Positions 1-8,837 of a stretch of DNA of 64,000 nt are shown here, piece after piece. A program made the position numbers and the translations under genes. Each line of letters begins with the position of its first letter. Within the stretch, counting starts at the first letter, position 1. The notes under the pieces were generated by a model that saw only the letters and a program-made list of their open reading frames with translations, was not told the DNA's origin and made no database searches. This DNA comes from Roseinatronobacter domitianus (GTDB taxonomy: Bacteria; Pseudomonadota; Alphaproteobacteria; Rhodobacterales; Rhodobacteraceae): assembly GCF_023336755.1 (NCBI RefSeq), contig NZ_JALZWP010000007.1:62001-126000 (forward strand). Direction: 5' to 3'.

Positions 1-180
1 AATCGGGCTCCGGGCGCAACGCAGCATCTGCCGCAGGATTGTCCGGCATGGCGTTTTGCGTGCGGGCGATGACAGAACCACCGGGGCTACATCTGCGCTA
101 TGACCTCGGCCCTCGAGCTACGCTCTGGATTTGCAGGCGATGTGACCATGATTTCTTCCGCTGTCGCATGTCCATCCGCT

Positions 181-1005
181 TCAACCCACACCGCGCGCCT
201 TGAGTTGCGACGTCTTCCAAGGTTCGGACACGGAGGGTGCGCCGAAGAAATATCCTTGCAAGCAATCCACACCCATCTCGATCAAAAGCTGCGCGTCTTC
301 CTGCGTTTCGACGGATTCGGCGACAGTGAACATGTCGAAATGGCGCGCAATCGAAACAAGTGCCTTTGTCAGCGCTTGATTGTCTGGGCTGGCGCTGATG
401 CCGCGAATGAACTCGCCGTCAATCTTGATGATGTCGAAATAGAAATCCTTCAGGTAGCGAAAGGCGGTATAGCCCGCGCCGAAATCGTCCAGCGCGAAGC
501 AGATGCCACGTTCCTGCATGTCGGCCATAAAATCAATCACCAGTTCCGGCATGTCCATTGCCGATGATTCGGTGATTTCCAAAATCAGCCTTTCCGCAAT
601 ACTGGGGTCGTGACGCAGCCCCCGTTCCAGTGTTGTCAGCCATTCCGGATAGCCGATGGAGCGTGCTGACATGTTGATGGACAATCTTATGCTGGGTTCC
701 GAGGCCAGAGTGCTCAGACCCATCTCCAAGGCAAGGCAGTCGATCCTGCGGCCCAATTCGCGGGTTTCGATTGCGCCGATAAAATCGCCGGCCGGGATGA
801 TCCGTCCGGTCGTGTCCATAATTCGGATCAGCCCTTCGTAGAACGCCGCCCGTTTGGGCATACGGGCCTGCACCACGGGTTGAAAGGCCAGCATCGCACG
901 CCGATCGCGCAGTGCTTCGCGCACCAGCAGGATGGCATTGCGGGTTTGGTCATCTGCCGCCACGCTCAACGGCGAAGATTTTGATGGCGTGTCATCGAAT
1001 TGCAT
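181..1005 (-). CDS. EAL-domain c-di-GMP phosphodiesterase
   Basis: A 274-residue stand-alone EAL protein with no membrane segment, GGDEF or sensor domain, so probably cytosolic. EAL domains hydrolyse c-di-GMP to pGpG. The signature is EGL (E57) rather than EAL, but the other metal and catalytic positions are visible: N111 (NMSA), E143 (EITES), D173-D174 (LDDFGAG), K194 (IKID), E230 (AESVET) and Q250 (LQGYFFG). It is therefore probably active. The ATG at 1005 follows a CGGAGAG ribosome-binding site. A perfect CtrA-type site lies 44 bp upstream. The gene diverges from argH. Confidence 0.9.
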   Translation of the reverse strand: MQFDDTPSKSSPLSVAADDQTRNAILLVREALRDRRAMLAFQPVVQARMPKRAAFYEGLIRIMDTTGRIIPAGDFIGAIETRELGRRIDCLALEMGLSTLASEPSIRLSINMSARSIGYPEWLTTLERGLRHDPSIAERLILEITESSAMDMPELVIDFMADMQERGICFALDDFGAGYTAFRYLKDFYFDIIKIDGEFIRGISASPDNQALTKALVSIARHFDMFTVAESVETQEDAQLLIEMGVDCLQGYFFGAPSVSEPWKTSQLKARGVG

Positions 1006-1048
1006 GGGTCTCTCCGGCGGTTGCCCTTTGTTTATTCTCCGGCAGAGT

Positions 1049-1063
1049 TTAATCGGCGGTTAA
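1049..1063 (-). promoter_or_regulatory. CtrA-type full binding site upstream of the EAL gene
   Basis: The sequence reads TTAA, seven bases, TTAA, the consensus of the alphaproteobacterial response regulator CtrA. In Rhodobacterales CtrA controls motility, gene-transfer-agent and c-di-GMP genes rather than being essential. The site starts 44 bp upstream of the EAL start codon and about 60 bp ahead of the putative argH -35 box, so the EAL gene is the likelier target. The match is direct; binding is inferred. Confidence 0.5.
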
Positions 1064-1124
1064 ACCAGCAATGTTCGCTAAAAGTTTTTGTATTTTCCAC
1101 AACCGCGCCGTCAAAGCCCATTCA

Positions 1125-1153
1125 TTGCCAAGCGCGCTTGGCTTGGCTATAGC
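1125..1153 (+). promoter_or_regulatory. putative sigma-70 promoter of argH
   Basis: TTGCCA at 1125-1130 and TATAGC at 1148-1153 are separated by 17 bp, close to the housekeeping consensus. The argH ATG at 1191 would have a leader of about 30 nt that contains an AGAGAAAGG ribosome-binding site. Confidence 0.4.
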
Positions 1154-1190
1154 CGAAGCGCGATCTGACATCAGAGAAAGGGCCGCGCGC

Positions 1191-2582
1191 ATGTCCGAAA
1201 AATCTGCCAATGCCATGTGGGGGGGGCGGTTTTCTGCCGGGCCCGACGCGATCATGGAAGCGATCAACGCGTCTATCGGCTACGATAAGCGCTTGGCACC
1301 GCAGGATATTGCAGGCTCGCGCGCGCACGCGGCGATGCTGGCGGCAAGCGGCATTCTGACCGAAGAAGATGCGGCGGCAATCGATAAAGGGCTGACGCAG
1401 GTTCTGGCAGAGATCGAGGCGGGGGACTTTGCGTTCTCCGCCGCGCTGGAGGACATTCACATGAATGTCGAGGCGCGCCTGCGTGAGATAATCGGTCCAG
1501 CCGCAGGTCGCTTGCACACGGCGCGCTCGCGCAATGACCAGGTCGCGGTCGATTTTCGCATGTGGGTGCGGGATCAATGCGATGTTGCCATCAGCGGGCT
1601 GGATGCGTTGATGCGCGCTTTCTTAGCGCAGGCAGAGGCTGGCGCCGACTGGGTCATGCCCGGATTCACCCATCTGCAAACCGCACAACCGGTCACATGG
1701 GGCCATCACATGCTCGCTTATGTGGAGATGTTCGCGCGCGACAAGTCACGCTTCATCGGTGCCCGCGCCCGGATGAACGAATGCCCCTTGGGTGCAGCGG
1801 CGCTGGCGGGCACGTCTTTCCCGATTGACCGGCACATGACCGCGCGGGCGCTGGGCTTTGATCGGCCCACGGCCAATTCGCTCGACTCTGTCTCGGATCG
1901 CGATTTCGCGTTGGAATACCTCTCGACCGCCAGCATTTGCGCCATGCACCTGTCGCGCTTTGCCGAAGAACTTGTCATCTGGTCCTCGGCCCAGTTCCGT
2001 TTCGTGCGCATGTCGGACCGGTTTTCCACCGGGTCCAGCATTATGCCGCAAAAGCGCAACCCGGATGCGGCCGAATTGCTGCGCGCCAAGTTAGGGCGGA
2101 TTATGGGCGCGACTGTTGCGCTGTTCACCATTATGAAGGGCTTGCCGCTGACCTATTCCAAGGACATGCAGGAAGACAAGGAACAGGTGTTCGACGCCGC
2201 CGACACGCTTGCACTGGGTCTGGCCGCGATGGAAGGGATGGTCAGCGACCTGACCGCGAACCGCCCCGCACTGGAAGCGGCAGCCGCCTCGGGTTTTTCC
2301 ACGGCGACCGATCTGGCCGATTGGCTGGTCCGCGAATTGAACCTGCCATTCCGCGACGCGCATCATGTGACCGGCAGCCTGGTTAAACTGGCAGAGGACA
2401 AGGGTTGCGACCTGCCCGACCTGTCACTTGCGGAAATGCAGAAAGTGCATGGCGAAATCACGGATGCGGTCTATTCTGTGTTGGGTGTTCACAACTCAGT
2501 CGCCAGCCGCACCAGCCATGGCGGCACCGCGCCCGATAATGTGCGCGCGCAGATCGCCCGCTGGAAAGAGGTTCTGGGATGA
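1191..2582 (+). CDS. argH: argininosuccinate lyase
   Basis: Cleaves argininosuccinate to arginine and fumarate, the last step of arginine synthesis, in the cytosol as a homotetramer. It is 463 residues, the usual size. The fumarase/aspartase superfamily signature [11 protein letters not shown] is intact, as are the N-terminal MWGGRF motif and the TARSRNDQ segment. The frame is open upstream to 1071, but the ATG at 1191 follows AGAGAAAGG and gives the family's normal N terminus. The stop overlaps the next start (ATGA at 2579-2582), so the following lipoprotein is probably translationally coupled. Confidence 0.98.
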   Translation: MSEKSANAMWGGRFSAGPDAIMEAINASIGYDKRLAPQDIAGSRAHAAMLAASGILTEEDAAAIDKGLTQVLAEIEAGDFAFSAALEDIHMNVEARLREIIGPAAGRLHTARSRNDQVAVDFRMWVRDQCDVAISGLDALMRAFLAQAEAGADWVMPGFTHLQTAQPVTWGHHMLAYVEMFARDKSRFIGARARMNECPLGAAALAGTSFPIDRHMTARALGFDRPTANSLDSVSDRDFALEYLSTASICAMHLSRFAEELVIWSSAQFRFVRMSDRFSTGSSIMPQKRNPDAAELLRAKLGRIMGATVALFTIMKGLPLTYSKDMQEDKEQVFDAADTLALGLAAMEGMVSDLTANRPALEAAAASGFSTATDLADWLVRELNLPFRDAHHVTGSLVKLAEDKGCDLPDLSLAEMQKVHGEITDAVYSVLGVHNSVASRTSHGGTAPDNVRAQIARWKEVLG

Positions 2583-2716
2583 AATACGCCGCTTTGGCCT
2601 TTGTGCTGATCCTTGCTGCTTGTGGGGCAGATGGCCTGCCTTCCGCGCCAGAGCAGCCCAAGCCGGGGTTGAACGTCTCTGGAGAGATTAAGATTGGGGT
2701 GCAGACAGAACTATGA
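2579..2716 (+). CDS. small lipoprotein between argH and the DUF2834 gene
   Basis: A 45-residue predicted lipoprotein. A hydrophobic signal ([15 protein letters not shown]) ends in an LAAC lipobox, followed by a short polar, proline-containing tail. Its start overlaps the argH stop (ATGA) and its own stop overlaps the next start (ATGA at 2713-2716), so it sits inside the argH-lysA operon. Such tiny lipoproteins after argH recur in Rhodobacterales but their function is unknown to me. A role tied to arginine or lysine synthesis is not implied. Confidence 0.75.
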   Translation: MKYAALAFVLILAACGADGLPSAPEQPKPGLNVSGEIKIGVQTEL

Positions 2717-3027
2717 GCCCGTTGCGTCTGATCTTCCTCGCCCTTGCCATTTGGGGCGCCATTCACCCGATGTATTGGTTCGTCACCTGGTTCCAGGAAA
2801 ACGGCTGGTCGATCATGGCCATGGTAGATGCTTGGCACGTCAATGCCGCAACCTCGGGCCTTGTCTGGGATCTGACCATCGCCGCCGTTGCGCTGACCGT
2901 GTTCGTGATCGCCGAATGCATAACCCGCAAACGCTATATCGGGTTGGTGGCCATACCCGCGACCTTTTGCATCGGCGTGTCCTGCGGCTTGCCGTTGTAC
3001 CTGTTCCTGCGCTCGAAACCGGACTGA
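2713..3027 (+). CDS. DUF2834 small integral membrane protein
   Basis: A 104-residue protein with about three hydrophobic segments (near residues 3-22, 55-73 and 79-99). Its N-terminal GAIHPMYWFVTWF segment and overall length resemble the DUF2834 family. Function is unknown. It is coupled to the lipoprotein upstream by ATGA and lies 81 bp before lysA, so the argH-lipoprotein-DUF2834-lysA order probably forms one transcription unit. There is no signal peptide separate from the first membrane segment. Confidence 0.8.
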   Translation: MSPLRLIFLALAIWGAIHPMYWFVTWFQENGWSIMAMVDAWHVNAATSGLVWDLTIAAVALTVFVIAECITRKRYIGLVAIPATFCIGVSCGLPLYLFLRSKPD

Positions 3028-3108
3028 CCCTTTCATCTTGCCCTAAATACTCCCGCCGGAGGCGTCTGTCCCAAGCCACGCGCTCCGCCGCCCGATTGAA
3101 AGCCCCCG

Positions 3109-4380
3109 ATGGACCACTTCCTCTATAGCAACGGCGTTCTGCATGCCGAAAACGTGCCGCTGACCGAGATCGCGGCACAGGTTGGCACGCCGTTTTATGT
3201 CTATTCCACGGCCACGCTGACCCGTCATTTCCGGCTGTTTCAAGAAGCTTTGGCAGGCACCGAGCACTTGGTCTGCTTTGCGGTCAAGGCACTGTCGAAT
3301 GTCGCCGTGTTGCGGGTGTTGGCGCGGTTGGGCGCGGGGATGGATGTTGTCTCTGGTGGTGAATACCGTCGCGCGCGGGCGGCAGGGGTGCCGGGCGACC
3401 GGATCGTGTTTTCCGGCGTGGGCAAGACCCGCGAGGAAATGGCCTTGGTGTTGTCGGAAGGCATCCGCCAGATTAATGTGGAATCGTTGGAAGAATTGAC
3501 CGTTCTGTCGGAGGTTGCCGCAGGCTTGGGCGCGACCGCGCCGATTGCGCTGCGCGTCAACCCCGATGTGGACGCCAAAACACATGAAAAGATTGCGACG
3601 GGCCGCAAGGAAGACAAGTTCGGTGTGCCCATCGACCGCGCGAGAGAGATTTACGCGCAAGCGGCCAAGTTGCCCGGCATTCAGGTTGTCGGTGTCGATG
3701 TGCATATCGGCAGCCAGTTGACCGATCTTGCGCCGTTTGAAGCCGCCTTCACCAAAGTTGCAGACCTGACCCGCGCTTTGCGCGCGGATGGCCATACCAT
3801 CACCCGGCTGGATCTGGGCGGCGGCTTGGGCATTCCCTACACGCGCTCGAACGAAACGCCGCCCTTGCCGCTGGATTATGGCGCCATGGTTCAGCGTGTT
3901 CTGGGCGATCTGGACGTGGAAATTGAAATCGAACCGGGCCGCTTGATTGCCGGGAATGCCGGGCTTCTGGTCGCATCGGTGATCTACACCAAGGCGGGCG
4001 AGGGGCGGGATTTCCTGATCCTTGATGCCGCGATGAATGATCTAGTTCGCCCGGCCATGTATGGCGCGCATCACGATATTGTCCCGGTGCTGGAAGGGCA
4101 GGCCGCGACCGAGCAACGCCCGGTCGATATTGTTGGCCCGGTCTGCGAATCGGGCGACACATTTGCCAAGGCGCGGCCCATGCCGCCGCTCGATGCTGGC
4201 GCGCTCGTGGCCTTCCGCTCGGCGGGGGCGTATGGCGCGGTGATGTCGTCGGAATACAACACAAGGCCGCTGATCCCCGAAGTTCTGGTCGATGGCGATC
4301 AATTCGCGGTCATCCGCGCACGCCCGACCTTTGACGAAATTCTTGCACGCGATACATTACCGGAATGGCTGGCGGAGTGA
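3109..4380 (+). CDS. lysA: diaminopimelate decarboxylase
   Basis: A PLP enzyme that decarboxylates meso-diaminopimelate to lysine, the last lysine step. It is 423 residues, normal for the alanine-racemase-fold group IV decarboxylases. Lys60 in FAVKALSN is the PLP lysine, and the HIGSQ motif, the GGGLGIPY glycine loop, EPGRLI and CESGDTFA (substrate-contacting Cys/Glu) are all present. It follows the DUF2834 gene by 81 bp and precedes the TIGR02302 gene by 21 bp, so it likely belongs to the same operon. Confidence 0.98.
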   Translation: MDHFLYSNGVLHAENVPLTEIAAQVGTPFYVYSTATLTRHFRLFQEALAGTEHLVCFAVKALSNVAVLRVLARLGAGMDVVSGGEYRRARAAGVPGDRIVFSGVGKTREEMALVLSEGIRQINVESLEELTVLSEVAAGLGATAPIALRVNPDVDAKTHEKIATGRKEDKFGVPIDRAREIYAQAAKLPGIQVVGVDVHIGSQLTDLAPFEAAFTKVADLTRALRADGHTITRLDLGGGLGIPYTRSNETPPLPLDYGAMVQRVLGDLDVEIEIEPGRLIAGNAGLLVASVIYTKAGEGRDFLILDAAMNDLVRPAMYGAHHDIVPVLEGQAATEQRPVDIVGPVCESGDTFAKARPMPPLDAGALVAFRSAGAYGAVMSSEYNTRPLIPEVLVDGDQFAVIRARPTFDEILARDTLPEWLAE

Positions 4381-4401
4381 CCGGTCCGATCGCGAGGGTG
4401 C

Positions 4402-6936
4402 ATGGCCAAGACCCAAGGCAAAACCACAACGCTTGACCGCGCATTGCGTGGCACCCTTCTCGGGCTTTGGGCAGAACGCCTGGCGCGTGCATTTTGGCCA
4501 CTCGTGACGGTTGCCTTGCTGCTCTGGGCGGCGTTGGCCTTCGGGGTGCAAGATGTCCTGCCCGCCGCTTGGGCTACGGGTTTTGCGCTGGGTGGGTTGG
4601 CAGCGCTTCTGGCGTGCCTTGTCTGGGGGGCGTGGCGCTTTCCCGTGCCCGCCAGTGCCGATGCTGCGCGCCGTCTGGACCAGACGCTTCCGGGACGCCC
4701 CCTGACCGCAATGGCGGACGAGGTGGCGGTCGGGTCCGAGGATTCCGGAACGCAAGCGCTTTGGGCCGCGCATTTGGCCCGCGTGTCGCGCATTCTTGAA
4801 CAAGCGCGCGCAGTGCCCGGCGATCTTCGACTGGCGCGGTTTGACCGCTTCGGGCTGCGTTATATCGCCGCCACCGCAGCAGCAGTCGCCGTGCTGTTTG
4901 CGGCACCCGCCCGCGTCACCGATCTTGGCGAGCTTGCACAGCTTTCCGGGCGGGCAGAAGCAATCGCGCTCGGACCCTCATGGGAAGCATGGGTGCAGCC
5001 ACCTGACTACACGGGGCGCCCCAGTCTGTATTTGAACGAGGTCGACCGCCCCACATTGCAATTGCCCGAAGGCAGCCTTGTCACCGTGCGGTTCTATGGC
5101 CAGCCGGGGATCATGAGCGTGGTCGAGAGTGTGTCGGACAGGACCGATCCAGACCCCACCACCATGGCGCAGGATTTCACGATAGAGGCGTCGGGGCGCA
5201 TTTCCGTGCGTGGCCCTGCCGGGCGAGACTGGGAAATCACAGCGTTAAGCGATGCTGCGCCCAATGTAACGCTGGCCGGTGCTCCGGTGCGCGAGCGCGG
5301 TGGGCTGATGCGGCAGGATTTCACGGCGACGGATGATTATGCCGTGACCGGCGGCCAGATACGCGTTGCGCTGGACCTTGCAGAAGTTGACCGACGTTTC
5401 GGGCTGGCAATTGCTCCGGAGCCGCGCGCTGATTTAGAGATCGTTCTGCCATTGCCTGCCTCTGGCGCGCGGGATCAGATCGAGGATGCGTTCATCGAGG
5501 ATTTCTCGCAGCACCCTTGGGCGAATTTGCCCGTTGTGCTGACCATGACCGTTGAGGACGCGCGTGGGCAAACCGGTCAAAGCGCCGAGGCACATGTTAT
5601 TCTGCCCGGAAGGCGTTTTTTCGACCCTATGGCGGCAGCGGTGATCGAACTGCGCCGCGATCTTTTGTGGTCGCCTGAGAACGCCACACGCAGTCTGCAA
5701 CTGATGCGCGCAGTCTCGCATAGGGCAGAAAGCGCCTTTCGCTCGACCGAGGCGTTGGCGCGCTTCATGGACACGCGCGACCTGCTACACGCCAGCCTGA
5801 CCGACGGCGGGCTGGAGGCGGCGGCGCGTGACGATCTGGCACAAAAGCTTTGGGATTTGGCGATCCTGCTGGAAGAAGGCGAATTGGCCGATGCCCGCGC
5901 CCGGTTGGAGCGCGCGCAGGAACGGCTGGACGAAGCCATGCGCAACGGGGCCGACCCGTCCGAGATTCAGGAGCTGATGGATGAAATGCGCGAGGCCATG
6001 CGCGACTACATGCAGCAATTGGCCGAGCAGCCCCGCGAACGCGGCGAACCGCAACAGGGCGGTGAGCGGATGGAGGTTACGCAAGACCAGATTCAGCAAT
6101 TGATGGACCGTATTCAGGAGTTGATGGAAGAAGGCCGTATGGATGAGGCGGCAGAGCTGATGGCCCAGCTCAACGCGCTTCTGGAAAACCTGCAAGTGGC
6201 CGAGGGGCAGGGGGGGGATGGCCCGCCCATGCCCGGTGGCGAAGCCATGGAAGGTTTGGGCGAAGCCTTGCGCGAGCAGCAGGATCTGGCCGATGACACG
6301 TTCGGACAGTTGCAGGAAGAGTTCCGCGATGGTGGACAGGGGCAAGGCCAACCGCAGCCGGGCCAACCGGGCGAGTCTGAAGAGCAACAAGGCCAGGGCC
6401 AGCAAGAGGGCGATGATCCACAGCAGCAAGATGGTGGCAGCGCGAGTGACTTGGCTGACCGCCAGCGCGACCTTGCAGAGGCTTTGCGCCAGCAGCAATT
6501 GCAGCCTTTGCCCGGTGAAGGCATGCCCGAAGGCGATGCCGCGCTAGAGGCGCTGGAACAGGCGCAACGCGCCATGGAAGATGCCGCCGAAGCATTAGAG
6601 CAAGGCGACAGCGGCGCGGCTCTTGGCCGGCAGGCGGATGCGATGGAAGCCATGCGCGAGGGGCTGCGCGCGATGAATGATGCGGCGACACAGGACCAGC
6701 GCGAGCAAGCGCAGGGTGATGCCGCGTCGGAAACCGGCAATGGCGATGGTCGCGATCCTTTGGGTCGTGCCCGCAATCAAGGCGGCGAGGTCGGGACAGA
6801 GCAGAACATGCTGGCGGAAAACGATGTTTATGAACGTGCCCGCGACTTGTTGGAAGAACTGCGCCGCCGGTCTGCCGAATTGGACCGCCCAGAGCAGGAG
6901 TTGGACTATCTGCGTCGACTGCTAGATCGCTTCTGA
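4402..6936 (+). CDS. TIGR02302/DUF4175-type membrane protein with Gln/Gly-rich tail
   Basis: An 844-residue protein of a family common in Alphaproteobacteria, of unknown function. Two or three hydrophobic segments lie in the first 170 residues (for example around FWPLVTVALLLWAALAF). A long extracytoplasmic-looking beta-rich region follows, then from about residue 500 a helical, strongly charged part and a low-complexity Gln/Gly/Glu-rich stretch, ending in a charged helix. The layout suggests a protein anchored at the inner membrane and reaching into the periplasm. The ATG follows GAGGG. It comes directly after lysA, but I see no metabolic link. Confidence 0.85.
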   Translation: MAKTQGKTTTLDRALRGTLLGLWAERLARAFWPLVTVALLLWAALAFGVQDVLPAAWATGFALGGLAALLACLVWGAWRFPVPASADAARRLDQTLPGRPLTAMADEVAVGSEDSGTQALWAAHLARVSRILEQARAVPGDLRLARFDRFGLRYIAATAAAVAVLFAAPARVTDLGELAQLSGRAEAIALGPSWEAWVQPPDYTGRPSLYLNEVDRPTLQLPEGSLVTVRFYGQPGIMSVVESVSDRTDPDPTTMAQDFTIEASGRISVRGPAGRDWEITALSDAAPNVTLAGAPVRERGGLMRQDFTATDDYAVTGGQIRVALDLAEVDRRFGLAIAPEPRADLEIVLPLPASGARDQIEDAFIEDFSQHPWANLPVVLTMTVEDARGQTGQSAEAHVILPGRRFFDPMAAAVIELRRDLLWSPENATRSLQLMRAVSHRAESAFRSTEALARFMDTRDLLHASLTDGGLEAAARDDLAQKLWDLAILLEEGELADARARLERAQERLDEAMRNGADPSEIQELMDEMREAMRDYMQQLAEQPRERGEPQQGGERMEVTQDQIQQLMDRIQELMEEGRMDEAAELMAQLNALLENLQVAEGQGGDGPPMPGGEAMEGLGEALREQQDLADDTFGQLQEEFRDGGQGQGQPQPGQPGESEEQQGQGQQEGDDPQQQDGGSASDLADRQRDLAEALRQQQLQPLPGEGMPEGDAALEALEQAQRAMEDAAEALEQGDSGAALGRQADAMEAMREGLRAMNDAATQDQREQAQGDAASETGNGDGRDPLGRARNQGGEVGTEQNMLAENDVYERARDLLEELRRRSAELDRPEQELDYLRRLLDRF

Positions 6937-7020
6937 TAGCTTGACATCTGAGGGCCGTTGCTTGTCATGCATCTGTCGCAACTTGTCGGCTTGATCGTTT
7001 TTTGCGGCGCGGCTAGCGTC

Positions 7021-7026
7021 TATAAT
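7021..7026 (+). promoter_or_regulatory. consensus -10 box just upstream of the 7041 gene
   Basis: A perfect TATAAT lies only 14 nt before the ATG at 7041, without a convincing -35 box at 16-18 bp. If used, transcription would start about 7 nt before the ATG, giving a nearly leaderless mRNA. No clear ribosome-binding site is visible between the box and the ATG, which fits that reading. Confidence 0.3.
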
Positions 7027-7040
7027 CTGGGAAAACCTTT

Positions 7041-7832
7041 ATGATTGCCTTGATCCTTGGAAGCGGGCCGAATGTTCTGACCTGCCGGGACTGGCCTCGG
7101 GACGGGTTCGACAAGATCGTGGCGATCAACAACTCTTGGGCGGTGCGGCCTGATTGGGACTACCTTGTGTTCCCTGATGATTTTCCATCCGAACGCCACC
7201 CGCCACAGACGAAGCCCACGCAGGTCATGGTGCGCTCTGATGAGTATGTTCCGCACAACAACAGCTTTGGCGGGATTGTCTATGCCGGGGCGACCATGGC
7301 GTTTACGGTCGGGTATTGGGCGTTGGGCGCGTTGCAACCGCGCGTTCTGGCCTATCTGGGCTGCGATATGATCTATCCGCAAGGTCAGACGCATTTCTAC
7401 GGCACGGGGGCCGCTGATCCTCTGCGCCCGGACCCGACATTGCAAAACCTCCGCGCGAAATCCGCGCGCTTGGAATTGCTGGCGGCACAGGCCGGGTGTG
7501 CCCTTGTTAACCTGTCAGAGGCCGCAAGCGCGCTGACATTTCCGCGCGCCCAGCTTGATGGCTTGGCGGATATGGTGCCACTTGGTGGTGTTGCGGCCCA
7601 TATCGCACCGGTTTTGGCGGAAGAGCAGGCACTGAACGCGGTCTGCCCCTCGGGGCGCTACTGGGACGGACCGCTGCTTGATGCTGCCGCCTTGGCCCGG
7701 ATCGACGGGCTGTGGCTGGATGCATATAATGCGGCGGTTGCTAGGCCGCCAGCAGCGCAGCCTCTCCCGCAGTTAGGCAGCGGCGGGCTGTTGGGCCATA
7801 ACGATGCGGTTCATCCACCACATCCGGTATAA
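7041..7832 (+). CDS. uncharacterised protein resembling the DUF115/GT42 (sialyltransferase-like) fold
   Basis: A 263-residue soluble protein. It opens with a Rossmann-like LILGSGPNV loop, then VAINNSWAVRPDWDYLV, a central glycine-rich stretch (NNSFGGIVYAGATMAFTVG), LGCDMIY and HFYG, and a late LVNLSEAAS. This order of motifs recalls DUF115/MptE-like and GT42 sialyltransferase-like proteins, which begin GxGPS and carry a G-x-D and His-Tyr centre. That is inference from layout only. The last 31 codons overlap the convergent Hint gene by 92 bp and read as low-complexity Pro/Gly/His, so the ancestral stop may have been lost. Confidence 0.7.
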   Translation: MIALILGSGPNVLTCRDWPRDGFDKIVAINNSWAVRPDWDYLVFPDDFPSERHPPQTKPTQVMVRSDEYVPHNNSFGGIVYAGATMAFTVGYWALGALQPRVLAYLGCDMIYPQGQTHFYGTGAADPLRPDPTLQNLRAKSARLELLAAQAGCALVNLSEAASALTFPRAQLDGLADMVPLGGVAAHIAPVLAEEQALNAVCPSGRYWDGPLLDAAALARIDGLWLDAYNAAVARPPAAQPLPQLGSGGLLGHNDAVHPPHPV

Positions 7833-8760
7833 CCCCGCGCAGGTCGGCGCGGTGATGGCGCAGCATATCGGGGGCCGCCATGCCGGGATGGAAACTTTCA
7901 CAGGGCAGGCCGTTGGCGAACAGCACTTGATGATCTTCCAGCAGAAGATGGACATAAACCACCCCATGCAAGGCAAGATCGGGGGCAATGCTGCGGTAGT
8001 CCAGAAGATCAGCGGCGCGCACCAGCACTTCATCGCAGCCAAACAAAGACTGTGCACGCTGCCCTGTCACAAGCACCCGATGTTCGGGAGAGATGCGCAA
8101 ATCCTCATCCGGCACGCCGCCCAAAGCGCCACGCCGCAGGCGGATCGGTCGCAGATGCGGATGACGCCGCAGGGCCAAGCCGGACAGGTTGCTGCGCCCC
8201 GCCCAGACAACTGGCTGCGGCCCGTTATCGCGCGTTAGAACCCGGTCGCCCTGCGTGATCTGGTCAATCGGGCAAGGGCCGTCAGGTGTTGCAATCACGG
8301 TATCAGACGCGAAACAGATCACCGATTGCGGCGGTGTTTGTGCTTGCCCCACATTGCGTGTTTCGACCACCCAAAGCGGTGCTCCGGGCGGCGGAAGTCC
8401 ATCAGCGAAAACTGCAAGCCATGTGCCGCCCTGCGCGACAAGCCGCAGCGTGTAACGTCGATGCCCATCTGTCAGCAACAGCCCACCTTGCGGTGCGTCG
8501 GCAGCTTCGGCTTCGGGGCTGTCACGATGCGCCAGCCCTGTCAGACGCTCGGCCATTGCCCGCGCGCGCCCCTTTCGGATGTCATATGCGCCATGAAGTG
8601 ACAGCAGGCCGTCATGCGCGTCCAGCCGTGTCGCGCGGCCATGCCAACGCAATTCGGAACCGATTTGCACCCAGTTCGGGTCCAGCCCGGAAGCCCCGTC
8701 AATGTCTATATTGCACCATGCCACAGCGTATACGCCGTGCAGTTCTGCTCGTCCTGCCAT
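7741..8760 (-). CDS. Hint (Hedgehog/intein) domain protein
   Basis: A 339-residue protein. The C-terminal part, from about residue 147, carries the Hint hallmarks seen in Rhodobacterales proteins: CFASDTVIATPDG, then GDRVLTRDNGPQPVVW, ISPEHRVLV and a late VVYVHLLLEDHQVLFANG. The block-A Cys and the block-B-like His are visible. The N-terminal 145 residues are unlike known domains to me. Proteins of this group are often secreted and may self-cleave; there is no classical signal peptide. Its 3' end overlaps the convergent gene at 7041-7832 by 92 bp. Confidence 0.85.
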   Translation of the reverse strand: MAGRAELHGVYAVAWCNIDIDGASGLDPNWVQIGSELRWHGRATRLDAHDGLLSLHGAYDIRKGRARAMAERLTGLAHRDSPEAEAADAPQGGLLLTDGHRRYTLRLVAQGGTWLAVFADGLPPPGAPLWVVETRNVGQAQTPPQSVICFASDTVIATPDGPCPIDQITQGDRVLTRDNGPQPVVWAGRSNLSGLALRRHPHLRPIRLRRGALGGVPDEDLRISPEHRVLVTGQRAQSLFGCDEVLVRAADLLDYRSIAPDLALHGVVYVHLLLEDHQVLFANGLPCESFHPGMAAPDMLRHHRADLRGVIPDVVDEPHRYGPTARRCLTAGEAALLAA

Positions 8761-8837
8761 GTCTGCCTCTGCTTGTCGCTGTTTTCGCGACTTTGGACAA
8801 GGTTAGCAGGCTCGTGTCTGAAAAACCAGTCTTGCGC

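Noticed and set aside
1-180. Possible 3' end of a gene before the EAL stop
   Set aside because: All six frames are too short here, and none shows a recognisable motif.
1073-1087. GTTC-N7-GTTT, near the alphaproteobacterial LexA box GTTC-N7-GTTC
   Set aside because: One mismatch in the key second half, and neither neighbour is a typical SOS gene.
1093-1101. TTTTCCACA, one mismatch from a DnaA box
   Set aside because: A single imperfect copy in a short gap between the EAL gene and argH; no cluster and no AT-rich unwinding region, so not an origin.
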